From an uncultured Dialister sp. (lineage in GTDB: Bacteria; Bacillota; Negativicutes; Veillonellales; Dialisteraceae), in contig CAKQBK010000090.1 of the NCBI GenBank assembly GCA_934216155.1, positions 1 through 6,944 of the forward strand: a DNA stretch of 6,944 nt. The letters run 5' to 3'. Positions 1-4,412 of this stretch are shown here, piece after piece. Position 1 is the first letter of the stretch. Every line of letters starts with the position of its first letter. Position numbers and translations under genes: made by a program. Under the pieces are notes generated by a model. It was not told the DNA's origin. It worked only from the letters and a program-made list of their open reading frames with translations, and searched no databases.

Positions 1-249
1 TGCTGTTAAGTTAAGCGAGATATGCGATGATTTCTGCTGATGCAAAGGTTACTCAGGTTTCTTAGGTTACTTAGGTTACTTAGGTTTCTCATGTTTCTCG
101 AATGAGCTAATGACGCTAGCGTCTATGGGCACATTCGGGGAACCTGAGCCACCTGAGAACCCTTAGAAACTTTGGAGCCTGTCACCACTAGCGGAATCAT
201 ACCTACTAACGCAAATCCTTAACTTAATGGCATTACCCCGGCAGGGGAG
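1..249. repeat. R1 long inverted-repeat element, copy 1 (left end cut by window)
   Basis: This is a non-coding, MITE-like long hairpin. The left terminal inverted repeat (TIR) is partly outside the window: position 1 starts inside it, at TGCTGTTAAGTTAAG. The right TIR is 218-249 and contains CTTAACTTAA and a CAGGGGAG end. Between the TIRs lie six 9-nt units of the type AGGTTACTC/AGGTTTCTC at 46-99, then a perfect 12-bp palindrome GACGCTAGCGTC at 112-123, then five reverse-complement units such as GAGCCACCT at 137-180. The arrays are symmetric about position 118, the centre of the palindrome. A nearly identical copy lies at 3992-4247 and a third starts at 6859. No reading frame in it looks like a gene. 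It is followed by GACGCTAG (254-261), CCGCTAG (270-276) and a parS-like site, the same order as in copy 2. Confidence 0.85.
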
Positions 250-281
250 CCAAGACGCTAGAGATAATTCCGCTAGTTTCA

Positions 282-297
282 TGTTTCCCGTGAAACA
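282..297 (+). promoter_or_regulatory. parS-like palindrome P1 (C variant)
   Basis: TGTTTCCCGTGAAACA differs from the perfect palindrome TGTTTCACGTGAAACA at one position (A7 to C). It lies between the R1 right end and R2 copy a. The left half matches the TTTCCC half-site known for the ParB paralogue Noc and the right half matches parS. Binding is inferred from sequence only. Confidence 0.6.
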
Positions 298-302
298 TAG
301 CA

Positions 303-434
303 CAAAAGGTTATAAAGGTTATATAAGGTTATGAGACTAACGTAAGTCCCATAACCTTTTTACCCCTTTTAACCTTGTCGCAAGCCTTTATAGCACTTTG
401 TTAAAAATAGGAAATCAGCAGAATAATAACCTTT
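303..434. repeat. R2 hairpin repeat, copy a (left arm truncated)
   Basis: This copy has the R2 central stem: AGGTTATGAGACT pairs with AGTCCCATAACCT (one mismatch) around a short loop near 341. The right arm ends in the R2 terminal sequence GCAGAATAATAACCTTT (up to about 434). The outer left arm seen in copies b-e is missing: the element begins abruptly with AAAAGGTTATAAAGG six bases after P1. The right end is followed after about 7 bp by a perfect-core parS-like site. It lies downstream of the gene ending at 473 and could help stop its transcription, but no clear U-tract follows the stem on that strand. Confidence 0.75.
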
Positions 435-441
435 CCTCACA

Positions 442-457
442 CGTTTCACGTGAAACA
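442..457. promoter_or_regulatory. parS-like palindrome P2 (perfect 14-bp core)
   Basis: CGTTTCACGTGAAACA contains the perfect 14-bp palindrome GTTTCACGTGAAAC at 443-456, the core of the ParB-binding site conserved across Bacillota. It sits 7 bp outside the R2 copy a right end and 15 bp from the stop codon of the DUF2156 gene. Confidence 0.7.
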
Positions 458-472
458 TAATGCTAACAATCC

Positions 473-1354
473 CTACTGCTTCAAAATTACATCAAACTTC
501 TCTGTCAGATGATCCGGGTGGTAGCCCATTTTCGCTTCTCTCAGGCCTGGAACGCCCAGGTCTTCTTCGCGGTTCACGAATTCGGTTTCAGAAAATTCAT
601 GAATCAGGAAATCCCGGTTGATGGCCTGGTAGAGGCCGCGGATATTGGGATTGGCTTTTTCAAAAATGATGTGTGCCATTTTTTCATTCACCAAATCCCC
701 ATTGGTGAATGCTTCTACTTTGCCATAAATGCGGATGATGGCTCCTTTGACGCCCAGTTCATCCCAATGGTCAAAGCAAAGCTGAATGGCTTCTTCTTCT
801 TCTTCGATGTCGCCGTGACGAACGAACCAGTCGTGAATGCCTTCCTTGGCTTCTTCCATGTTGTCCTTGGTGATGGCTTCGTACTGGTAATCGGAATACT
901 GGCGGAGAAAACTATTGAGATGATTTTTCTTCATCCGAAGTTTCTTTCCCGGCAAGTTAATCATATCGGCGGTGCGATATACGTATTCTTCATTGTCCCG
1001 ATCTTCCACGAAATCATATTTCCCAGGGCAAAGGGCTTCGATGCGTTCTGTCACCCAACGAGACGCCGATTTCAGACGGAAAGGTAAGCCCAGCTTGTCG
1101 TATTCTGCATGAATCAAATCCAACCCATGCTTGAAATCTTCTTCCTCTTTGGCAAAAGGCGGCAGGAAAAAAGTATTTTCCCCATGACCGGCTTTGATAA
1201 ATAAAATATTGTCCTCCACCGCCCAGGATGTGTCGAATCCCTTCTGCCAGAGAAACAGCGTATTGAATGTGCAGTCGATCTGTTCATAGTGATGCACATG
1301 GAAATAACCGTCAATGAGCGGCTTGTCTTCTATTCTAAATGGGTTGAAATTCAT
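473..1354 (-). CDS. DUF2156 / LPG-synthase C-terminal-like protein (GNAT-fold acyltransferase relative)
   Basis: This 293-residue soluble protein has no signal peptide or membrane segment. It matches the DUF2156 family, whose members resemble the C-terminal domain of phosphatidylglycerol lysyltransferase and fold as a double GNAT domain. Recognisable motifs are the basic LPGKKLRMKKNHLNSF at about 134-149, AFTNGDLVNEKMAHIIFEKAN at 215-235, GLYQAINRDF at 240-249 and FVNREEDLGVPGLREAKMGY at 259-278. Full MprF-type lysyltransferases have an N-terminal membrane flippase, which is absent here. The protein is therefore the stand-alone cytoplasmic type, whose acyl donor and acceptor are not known. 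It has an acidic run EEEEE at 184-188. The ATG start at 1354 is supported by AAGGAG ending five bases upstream, and the stop is TAG. It is probably monocistronic, since 586 bp of repeats separate it from the next gene on the same strand. Family assignment is firm; substrate is unknown. Confidence 0.9.
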   Translation of the reverse strand: MNFNPFRIEDKPLIDGYFHVHHYEQIDCTFNTLFLWQKGFDTSWAVEDNILFIKAGHGENTFFLPPFAKEEEDFKHGLDLIHAEYDKLGLPFRLKSASRWVTERIEALCPGKYDFVEDRDNEEYVYRTADMINLPGKKLRMKKNHLNSFLRQYSDYQYEAITKDNMEEAKEGIHDWFVRHGDIEEEEEAIQLCFDHWDELGVKGAIIRIYGKVEAFTNGDLVNEKMAHIIFEKANPNIRGLYQAINRDFLIHEFSETEFVNREEDLGVPGLREAKMGYHPDHLTEKFDVILKQ

Positions 1355-1366
1355 ATATTCTCCTTA

Positions 1367-1383
1367 CTAGGGACTAGGGATAG
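1367..1383 (+). repeat. Short heptamer tandem repeat
   Basis: ACTAGGG occurs twice in direct tandem at 1367-1380, followed by the start of a third unit. It lies just upstream of the DUF2156 ribosome binding site, next to R2 copy b. Similar G-rich heptamers recur at other intergenic sites in this window. Confidence 0.5.
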
Positions 1384-1570
1384 AAAAAGGTTATTATTCT
1401 GCTCATTTCAACTTCATACAAAGAAATGTACTGATTGCGACAGGGTTAAAAAGGGTTATAAATGGTTATGGGCATAGGTCAAGTATCATAACCTTTTATA
1501 ACCCCTTTAACCTTTTGATAAGCGGTGTATGCTATATGTTAGCCAACAGGAAACAGCAAAATAATAACCT
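1384..1570. repeat. R2 hairpin repeat, copy b
   Basis: The element opens with AAAAAGGTTATTATTCTGCT (1384-1403) and closes with the near reverse complement AGCAAAATAATAACCT (1555-1570), so the ends are terminal inverted repeats. The core is a long hairpin of GGTTAAAAAGGGTTATAAATGG against ATAACCTTTTATAACCCC around a loop near 1478. The outer stem is more diverged than in copies c and e, which suggests an older copy. It lies directly upstream of the DUF2156 start. Confidence 0.8.
1393..1421 (-). promoter_or_regulatory. Weak candidate promoter for the DUF2156 gene
   Basis: On the minus strand TTGTAT (1416-1421) is followed after 17 bp by AATAAT (1393-1398). The -10 matches five of six consensus bases and the -35 only three. 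The -10 falls inside the R2 terminal sequence AGAATAATAACC, so the repeat may supply the promoter. The leader would be about 35 bases. No better promoter was seen in the region. Confidence 0.25.
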
Positions 1571-1579
1571 ATTTGACTA

Positions 1580-1595
1580 GATTTCACAGGAAACC
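1580..1595. promoter_or_regulatory. Degenerate parS-like relic P3
   Basis: ATTTCACAGGAAAC (1581-1594) matches the GTTTCACGTGAAAC core at 11 of 14 positions. It is listed because it sits nine bases outside the right end of R2 copy b, the same relative place where copies a, c and d carry good parS-like sites. It is probably a decayed site and may not bind ParB. Confidence 0.35.
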
Positions 1596-1685
1596 TCATT
1601 CACTTTCTATTTGCCAATTCCCTTTTCTATATTTAAAATTTTGAATACCAGATATCTATATTTTACCATATGAAGGCAAGCGACA

Positions 1686-1701
1686 TGTTTCACATGCCTC
1701 T
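1686..1701. promoter_or_regulatory. parS-like half site P4
   Basis: TGTTTCAC at 1686-1693 is an intact parS half, but the second half (ATGCCTCT) is lost. It abuts the left end of R2 copy c, consistent with an original parS-R2-parS arrangement that has decayed on one side. Confidence 0.4.
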
Positions 1702-1702
1702 T

Positions 1703-1890
1703 ATAGGTTATTATTCTACCAAGTTCTTCAATCTAACAAAGAAAAAATACCACTACCTCCAAGGTTAAAAAGGTTATAAAAGGTTATGAGTTTTGCGATA
1801 GTATCATAACCTTTTATAACCCTTTATACCCTTGATGGTAATGGTATTTTTCTTTGTTACTCAAAAGAAATATGCAGAGTAATAACCTTT
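1703..1890. repeat. R2 hairpin repeat, copy c
   Basis: The left end ATAGGTTATTATTCTACC and right end GCAGAGTAATAACCTTT are inverted. The inner hairpin spans 1735-1858: AACAAAGAAAAAATACCA pairs with TGGTATTTTTCTTTGTT, continued by AAGGTTATAAAAGGTTATGA against TCATAACCTTTTATAACC, with a loop near 1796. Because the stem base is AAAAAATACC on one side and GGTATTTTT on the other, it can act as a factor-independent terminator in either direction. It may end transcription of the ADP-ribosylglycohydrolase-like gene that stops at 1941. It is flanked by P4 and P5. Confidence 0.85.
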
Positions 1891-1898
1891 AACGACAA

Positions 1899-1914
1899 TG
1901 TTTCCCGTGAAACA
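1899..1914 (+). promoter_or_regulatory. parS-like palindrome P5 (C variant)
   Basis: TGTTTCCCGTGAAACA has one mismatch to the parS palindrome and is identical to P1 in the same orientation. It lies eight bases outside the right end of R2 copy c and 26 bases from the stop codon of the gene at 1941-2999. Confidence 0.6.
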
Positions 1915-1940
1915 TGACACCACCGAAATCTCTGCTACCG

Positions 1941-2999
1941 TTATTGATGGTATTTCCGGTACACGTAGTACAATTTATCAGTCAGGAAAGAAATGGCTTC
2001 TTCCCCTTCCAGGATATCTTTCCAGTAATCGGGCATGAAGGAATCACCGAAGCGAGCCCCTTCGATGGCACCCACAATGGCGGCGGTGGTATTGCTCTTG
2101 CCGCTGTGGTTGGCCCCGATGATGAGCGCATCCAGCGGATCGTCCACGGCCAGTGCCACGTAGACCGCAATGGCCAGGGCTTCGTCGGCCTGTTCGCCGG
2201 TGCCCAAGGAAATAATTGCATCCAGGTGATCCCAGGTGCCGCTCTTTCCGGCCGGATGGTTATTGGCCTGTTCTTCTGCTGCGGTCAGAAGAGACAGGAT
2301 GGTATTTGTCTTGTGCAATTTGCTCAAAAGCACTTCCACACGTTCCAGTGCTTTCGGCAATGTCAATCCGTACATAAGGCAGGACATCAAGGCTGCCAGT
2401 GCACCGGCCGAATAATAGGCCACTGGATTGGAATGGGACAAGGCTGCCACATTGACGGCTGTATCAAAAGCCAGCTTGCTGTCTCCTGCCAGAATCAAAC
2501 CAATCGGAATGGCACGAACCAGAGCGCCGCTTCCTTTGCTATCATTGACTTTGATTTTGGTAGAGCCACGAGCGTCCTGAGAAAAAGCATTGAGCAGCCC
2601 TTCTTCCGGATTTCTACGGGCATGCATGAATTTTTCACGAACCAGACAAAATTCCCGTTCATGGGACTGGCGACGCATCCACGTCCGCTGCCCCGCTCTG
2701 GGTTCCTCCCCGGTCTGGCTGTAGTACCACCGCATGAAACTGCGGTAAATCCCATCCACGATGTCCAACTTCTTCGCGTCGGACCACAAAATCCCATCAA
2801 TCGTAGCCAGTACCATCTGCGTGTTATCCGACACAGGTGCTTTCCGTCCATTCTTCGCATCCCGTACCAAAGTACGAAGGCCGAAAGGACCAAATTTCCG
2901 CTGAATACGACCGACGGAGAAATTCTGCAGCGGATATCCTAACGCATCTCCTGCACTACACCCCAGCAGTGCTCCACGAAACTTATCTTCCTCCGCCAT
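1941..2999 (-). CDS. ADP-ribosylglycohydrolase-family protein with altered metal-binding motifs
   Basis: This 352-residue protein has the ADP-ribosylglycohydrolase (DraG/ARH) family layout: RGALLGCSAGDALGYP (8-23), SDNTQM (57-62), NDSKGSGALVRAIPIGL (152-168), HSNPVAYYSAG (189-199) and GANHSGKSNTTAAIVG (295-310). Active members remove ADP-ribose from proteins or small molecules using two Mg ions held by Asp residues in [ST]DDT and GDxDT motifs. Here the second Asp of the first motif is Asn59, and the two Asp of the last are Lys301 and Asn303, so hydrolysis is doubtful although the fold seems intact. It may bind ADP-ribose or a nucleotide without cleaving it, or use other ligands. The start chosen is ATG at 2999: AAGGAGG lies five bases upstream. 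The longer TTG start at 3017 would place this ribosome binding site inside the gene. Alone in its transcript; promoter at 3146-3175. Confidence 0.88.
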   Translation of the reverse strand: MAEEDKFRGALLGCSAGDALGYPLQNFSVGRIQRKFGPFGLRTLVRDAKNGRKAPVSDNTQMVLATIDGILWSDAKKLDIVDGIYRSFMRWYYSQTGEEPRAGQRTWMRRQSHEREFCLVREKFMHARRNPEEGLLNAFSQDARGSTKIKVNDSKGSGALVRAIPIGLILAGDSKLAFDTAVNVAALSHSNPVAYYSAGALAALMSCLMYGLTLPKALERVEVLLSKLHKTNTILSLLTAAEEQANNHPAGKSGTWDHLDAIISLGTGEQADEALAIAVYVALAVDDPLDALIIGANHSGKSNTTAAIVGAIEGARFGDSFMPDYWKDILEGEEAISFLTDKLYYVYRKYHQ

Positions 3000-3062
3000 A
3001 TTCTCCTCCTTTTTCAATCAAATCATCGGATCCATCATCCATACCGCTTTGGTAGGAAAAGA

Positions 3063-3094
3063 AAAGTTCCTGTTCATTGAAATACAGAAACTTT
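3063..3094 (-). terminator. Leader hairpin of the ADP-ribosylglycohydrolase-like gene (possible attenuator)
   Basis: AAAGTTCCTGT (3063-3073) and ACAGAAACTTT (3084-3094) form an 11-bp stem with one mismatch and a 10-base loop. On the minus strand, the direction of the gene, the stem is followed by TCTTTTCC, a weak U-rich run. It lies within the roughly 140-base leader between the promoter and the ATG at 2999. It could attenuate transcription or only stabilise the leader; the stem is AT-rich, so termination would be weak. Confidence 0.35.
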
Positions 3095-3145
3095 ATTCCC
3101 TACGAAAATCAAGTGCTAATGCCCGCACTGTATCATATTGTTTAT

Positions 3146-3175
3146 ATTATACCATAATTAGCTCCCAGTTGGCAG
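3146..3175 (-). promoter_or_regulatory. Extended -10 promoter for the ADP-ribosylglycohydrolase-like gene
   Basis: On the minus strand the sequence reads TGGTATAAT (3154-3146): a perfect TATAAT with the extended -10 TGn. A fair -35, CTGCCA (3175-3170, four of six matches), lies 18 bp upstream. Transcription would start near 3139, giving a leader of about 140 bases. This is the best sigma-A-type promoter in the window. Confidence 0.65.
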
Positions 3176-3205
3176 TATATAGATGGAAGTAATTTGCAAT
3201 AGGAA

Positions 3206-3219
3206 GATTAGGGATTAGA
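3206..3219 (+). repeat. Heptamer pair GATTAGG/GATTAGA
   Basis: Two tandem 7-base units lie upstream of the CCGCTAG (3222-3228) and parS-like site P6. This is a short sequence of the same style as the other G-rich heptamers here; taken alone it could be chance. Confidence 0.35.
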
Positions 3220-3233
3220 ACCCGCTAGAGACA

Positions 3234-3249
3234 TGTTTCACGGGAAACG
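3234..3249 (-). promoter_or_regulatory. parS-like palindrome P6 (C variant, reverse orientation)
   Basis: TGTTTCACGGGAAACG is the reverse-complement form of the P1/P5 variant, with one further change at the last base. It lies seven bases outside the leftmost R2 end at 3257. Confidence 0.6.
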
Positions 3250-3256
3250 TGATGTC

Positions 3257-3495
3257 AAAAGGTTATTATGCTGCCTTGTTCTTCTGAACAACAATACAAA
3301 TACACCGCTTGATAAAAGGTTATTATCCTGCCACGACCTTCTGTATAACAAATAGATAATCCAGCCTGTCAAAAGGTTATAAAGGGTTACGATAGTAACG
3401 AAAAATCACATAACCTTGTATACCCTTTATAACCTTTTACCAGGCGATATATTAGATGGATTCATAAGAAGGTCATAGCAGAATAATAACCTTTT
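3257..3495. repeat. R2 hairpin repeat, copy d, with duplicated left arm
   Basis: A first left end AAAAGGTTATTATGCTGCC (3257-3275) is followed by part of an inner arm (AATACAAATACACCGCTTG). A second left end AAAAGGTTATTATCCTGCC then starts at 3314 and leads into a complete hairpin closing with AGCAGAATAATAACCTTTT (3478-3496). The core stem pairs AAAAGGTTATAAAGGG with CCCTTTATAACCTTTT. The structure suggests that one R2 copy inserted into or beside an older one and left an orphan left arm. A small palindrome TTGTTC-TTCT-GAACAA lies at 3276-3291. Both outer ends carry a parS-like site about 7 bp away (P6, P7). Confidence 0.8.
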
Positions 3496-3500
3496 ATCAC

Positions 3501-3520
3501 TATGTTTCACGTGAAACATA
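3501..3520. promoter_or_regulatory. parS palindrome P7 (perfect 20-bp palindrome)
   Basis: TATGTTTCACGTGAAACATA is a perfect 20-bp palindrome containing the full 16-bp symmetric parS consensus TGTTTCACGTGAAACA (3503-3518). It is the strongest ParB-site candidate in the window. It lies 7 bp outside the right end of R2 copy d. Confidence 0.75.
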
Positions 3521-3735
3521 ACTCTATCCGTTTCCGACCCCAAAGCCCCTTCCTCAGGAAGGGGCAGGCTCGCTTGCGAGCCGGGGATAGGCCGACGAAG
3601 AAGAGTTGTTATACTAGCCGGTTTTGCAAGACGCCTACACGTCATGTGTCTTTTGTCATCCATCCCGCCAGTGCGAGCTATCCCCCCTGCCCCCCTTCCA
3701 AAGGAAGAGGGTAGCCGCTAGAACTGATTCCGCTA
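3521..3735. repeat. GC-rich hairpin block (probable further intergenic repeat family)
   Basis: No gene is apparent here. Two adjacent stem-loops stand out: GCCCCTTCCT paired with AGGAAGGGGC around a single base (3545-3565), and GGCTCGC-TT-GCGAGCC (3567-3582). A third imperfect stem (CCCTTCC-AAA-GGAAGAGGG) lies near 3690-3710, followed by two CCGCTAG motifs at about 3713 and 3728. Such compact GC stems resemble dispersed intergenic palindromes, but no second copy of the block is visible in this window. Confidence 0.45.
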
Positions 3736-3802
3736 GGAAAACAATTCTCTCTTGTCAATGTATATTCCTCGGTGCTATGATTAGCATTATTAATTTAGTA
3801 AA

Positions 3803-3830
3803 CAGTTGGCAGTTAACGGTTGACGGTTAC
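3803..3830 (+). repeat. Heptamer tandem repeat, four units
   Basis: The units CAGTTGG, CAGTTAA, CGGTTGA and CGGTTAC lie in direct tandem with a 7-base period. Related CAGTTGGCAGT occurs once more near 3166-3176. There is no coding function. It resembles short tandemly repeated repetitive (STRR) heptamers described in cyanobacteria, though relationship is not implied. Confidence 0.55.
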
Positions 3831-3843
3831 TCTGGTTCCCTGT

Positions 3844-3872
3844 CATGCATATAGCAAAATATATCGCCAGTG
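3844..3872 (+). repeat. R4 29-bp repeat, copy 1 (diverged)
   Basis: This copy starts CATGCATATAGC and ends ATCGCCAGTG. It aligns without gaps to 3947-3975 and 6808-6836 with several substitutions. It is followed nine bases later by a parS-like site rather than by R1. Confidence 0.6.
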
Positions 3873-3880
3873 TCACATCA

Positions 3881-3896
3881 TGTTTCCCGTGAAACT
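3881..3896 (+). promoter_or_regulatory. parS-like palindrome P8 (C variant)
   Basis: TGTTTCCCGTGAAACT has the same C variant and orientation as P1 and P5, with one extra mismatch at the outer base. It is not adjacent to an R2 end, but follows R4 copy 1. Confidence 0.55.
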
Positions 3897-3946
3897 TTAT
3901 AAGTTGTCAATTGCAGTTAGAAGCAGGCAGCACCGAGCACGCTTGA

Positions 3947-3975
3947 TATGCTCATAGCGAAGTATACCACCAGTG
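3947..3975 (+). repeat. R4 29-bp repeat, copy 2
   Basis: It contains CATAGCGAAGTATACCACC and ends in CAGTG, nearly identical to 6808-6836. In both places it lies just upstream of the left TIR of an R1 element, so R4 may be the outer left part of the R1 composite. Confidence 0.7.
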
Positions 3976-3991
3976 CAGCCCCTCTTTAATT

Positions 3992-4247
3992 CTCCCCCGA
4001 CAGGGCAATGCTGTTAAGTTAAGCGAAATATGCGGTGATTTCTGCTGATGCAAGGTTACTCAGGTTTCTCAGGCTACTTAGGTTTCTCACGTTTCTCGAA
4101 TGAGCTAATGACGCTAGCGTCTATCGGCACATTCGGAGAACCTGAGCAACCTGAGAAGCCTTAGAAACTTGAGTAACCTGTCACTACTAGTGGAATCATA
4201 CCTACTAACGCAAATCCTTAACTTAACAGCATTACCCGACAGGGGAG
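3992..4247. repeat. R1 long inverted-repeat element, copy 2 (complete)
   Basis: This is the complete copy, about 256 bp. Terminal inverted repeats of 31-32 bp lie at 3992-4023 and 4217-4247; the left contains GACAGGGCAATGCTG and TTAAGTTAAG, and the right mirrors it closely. Inside are five 9-nt units (AGGTTACTC, AGGTTTCTC and variants) at 4053-4097, the perfect palindrome GACGCTAGCGTC at 4110-4121, and five reverse-complement units at 4135-4179. The whole can fold into one long cruciform or hairpin. Copy 1 has one more left-hand unit, so the array length varies. There is no transposase; the organisation is MITE-like. Downstream are GACGCTAG (4252-4259) and CCGCTAG (4267-4273), then parS-like site P9. 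Confidence 0.88.
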
Positions 4248-4278
4248 ACGAGACGCTAGTACATTTCCGCTAGTGTCA

Positions 4279-4294
4279 CGTTTCACGTGAAACA
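4279..4294. promoter_or_regulatory. parS-like palindrome P9 (perfect 14-bp core)
   Basis: CGTTTCACGTGAAACA contains GTTTCACGTGAAAC (4280-4293). It occupies the same place relative to R1 copy 2 as P1 does to R1 copy 1, and precedes the inverted R3 repeat. Confidence 0.7.
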
Positions 4295-4320
4295 CGACAC
4301 CAACCGCCACATGGCCTAAT

Positions 4321-4389
4321 CCCTATAAAAATCAGGGCGCTTTATGAATTGTGCGCCCTCTCCACCACTTCTAACTTCTCACTTCTAAC
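4321..4389 (-). repeat. R3 hairpin-plus-heptamer repeat, inverted copy
   Basis: Read on the minus strand this copy has heptamers (GTTAGAA, GTGAGAA, GTTAGAA, then GTGGTGG; plus-strand 4362-4389), then a stem AGGGCGC/GCGCCCT (plus-strand 4334-4340 and 4353-4359) with a 12-base loop, then GATTTTTATAGGG. On the minus strand this resembles a factor-independent terminator, facing away from the transporter gene that starts at 4413. In the sense direction it would form a leader hairpin without a U-tract. Direct copies are at 5178-5260 and 6630-6731. Confidence 0.75.
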
Positions 4390-4412
4390 TGCATTCAAAA
4401 AAGGAGTTTCTC

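Noticed and set aside
509..1087. Plus-strand open frame opposite the DUF2156 gene
   Set aside because: It is a shadow of the conserved reading frame and has no ribosome binding site or domain.
1914..2942. Long plus-strand open frame opposite the ADP-ribosylglycohydrolase-like gene
   Set aside because: It is antisense to a clear family member, has a Cys/His/Gln-rich composition with no recognisable domain and no ribosome binding site.
2997..3017. TTG start at 3017 for the ADP-ribosylglycohydrolase-like protein
   Set aside because: The AAGGAGG just downstream of this TTG is ideally placed for the ATG at 2999, so the shorter start is better.
3502..3714. Small open frame starting MFHVKH
   Set aside because: ATGTTTCACGTGAAACAT reads MFHVKH on both strands because it is the parS palindrome. 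The rest is hairpin and proline-rich low-complexity sequence with no ribosome binding site. The opposing frame at 3427-3663 arises the same way.
1..4247. Insertion sequence with transposase
   Set aside because: R1 has TIRs, but its interior is short repeat arrays without any coding frame, so at most it is a non-autonomous element.
1..4300. CRISPR array
   Set aside because: Repeats are palindromic elements of 16, about 190 and about 256 bp with irregular spacing and shared internal sequence. There are no unique spacers of constant length and no cas gene.
3000..4412. Riboswitch, T-box or other known structured RNA in the 1.4-kb gap
   Set aside because: The stems seen belong to repeat elements found elsewhere in the window, and no conserved T-box or riboswitch core motif was recognised.
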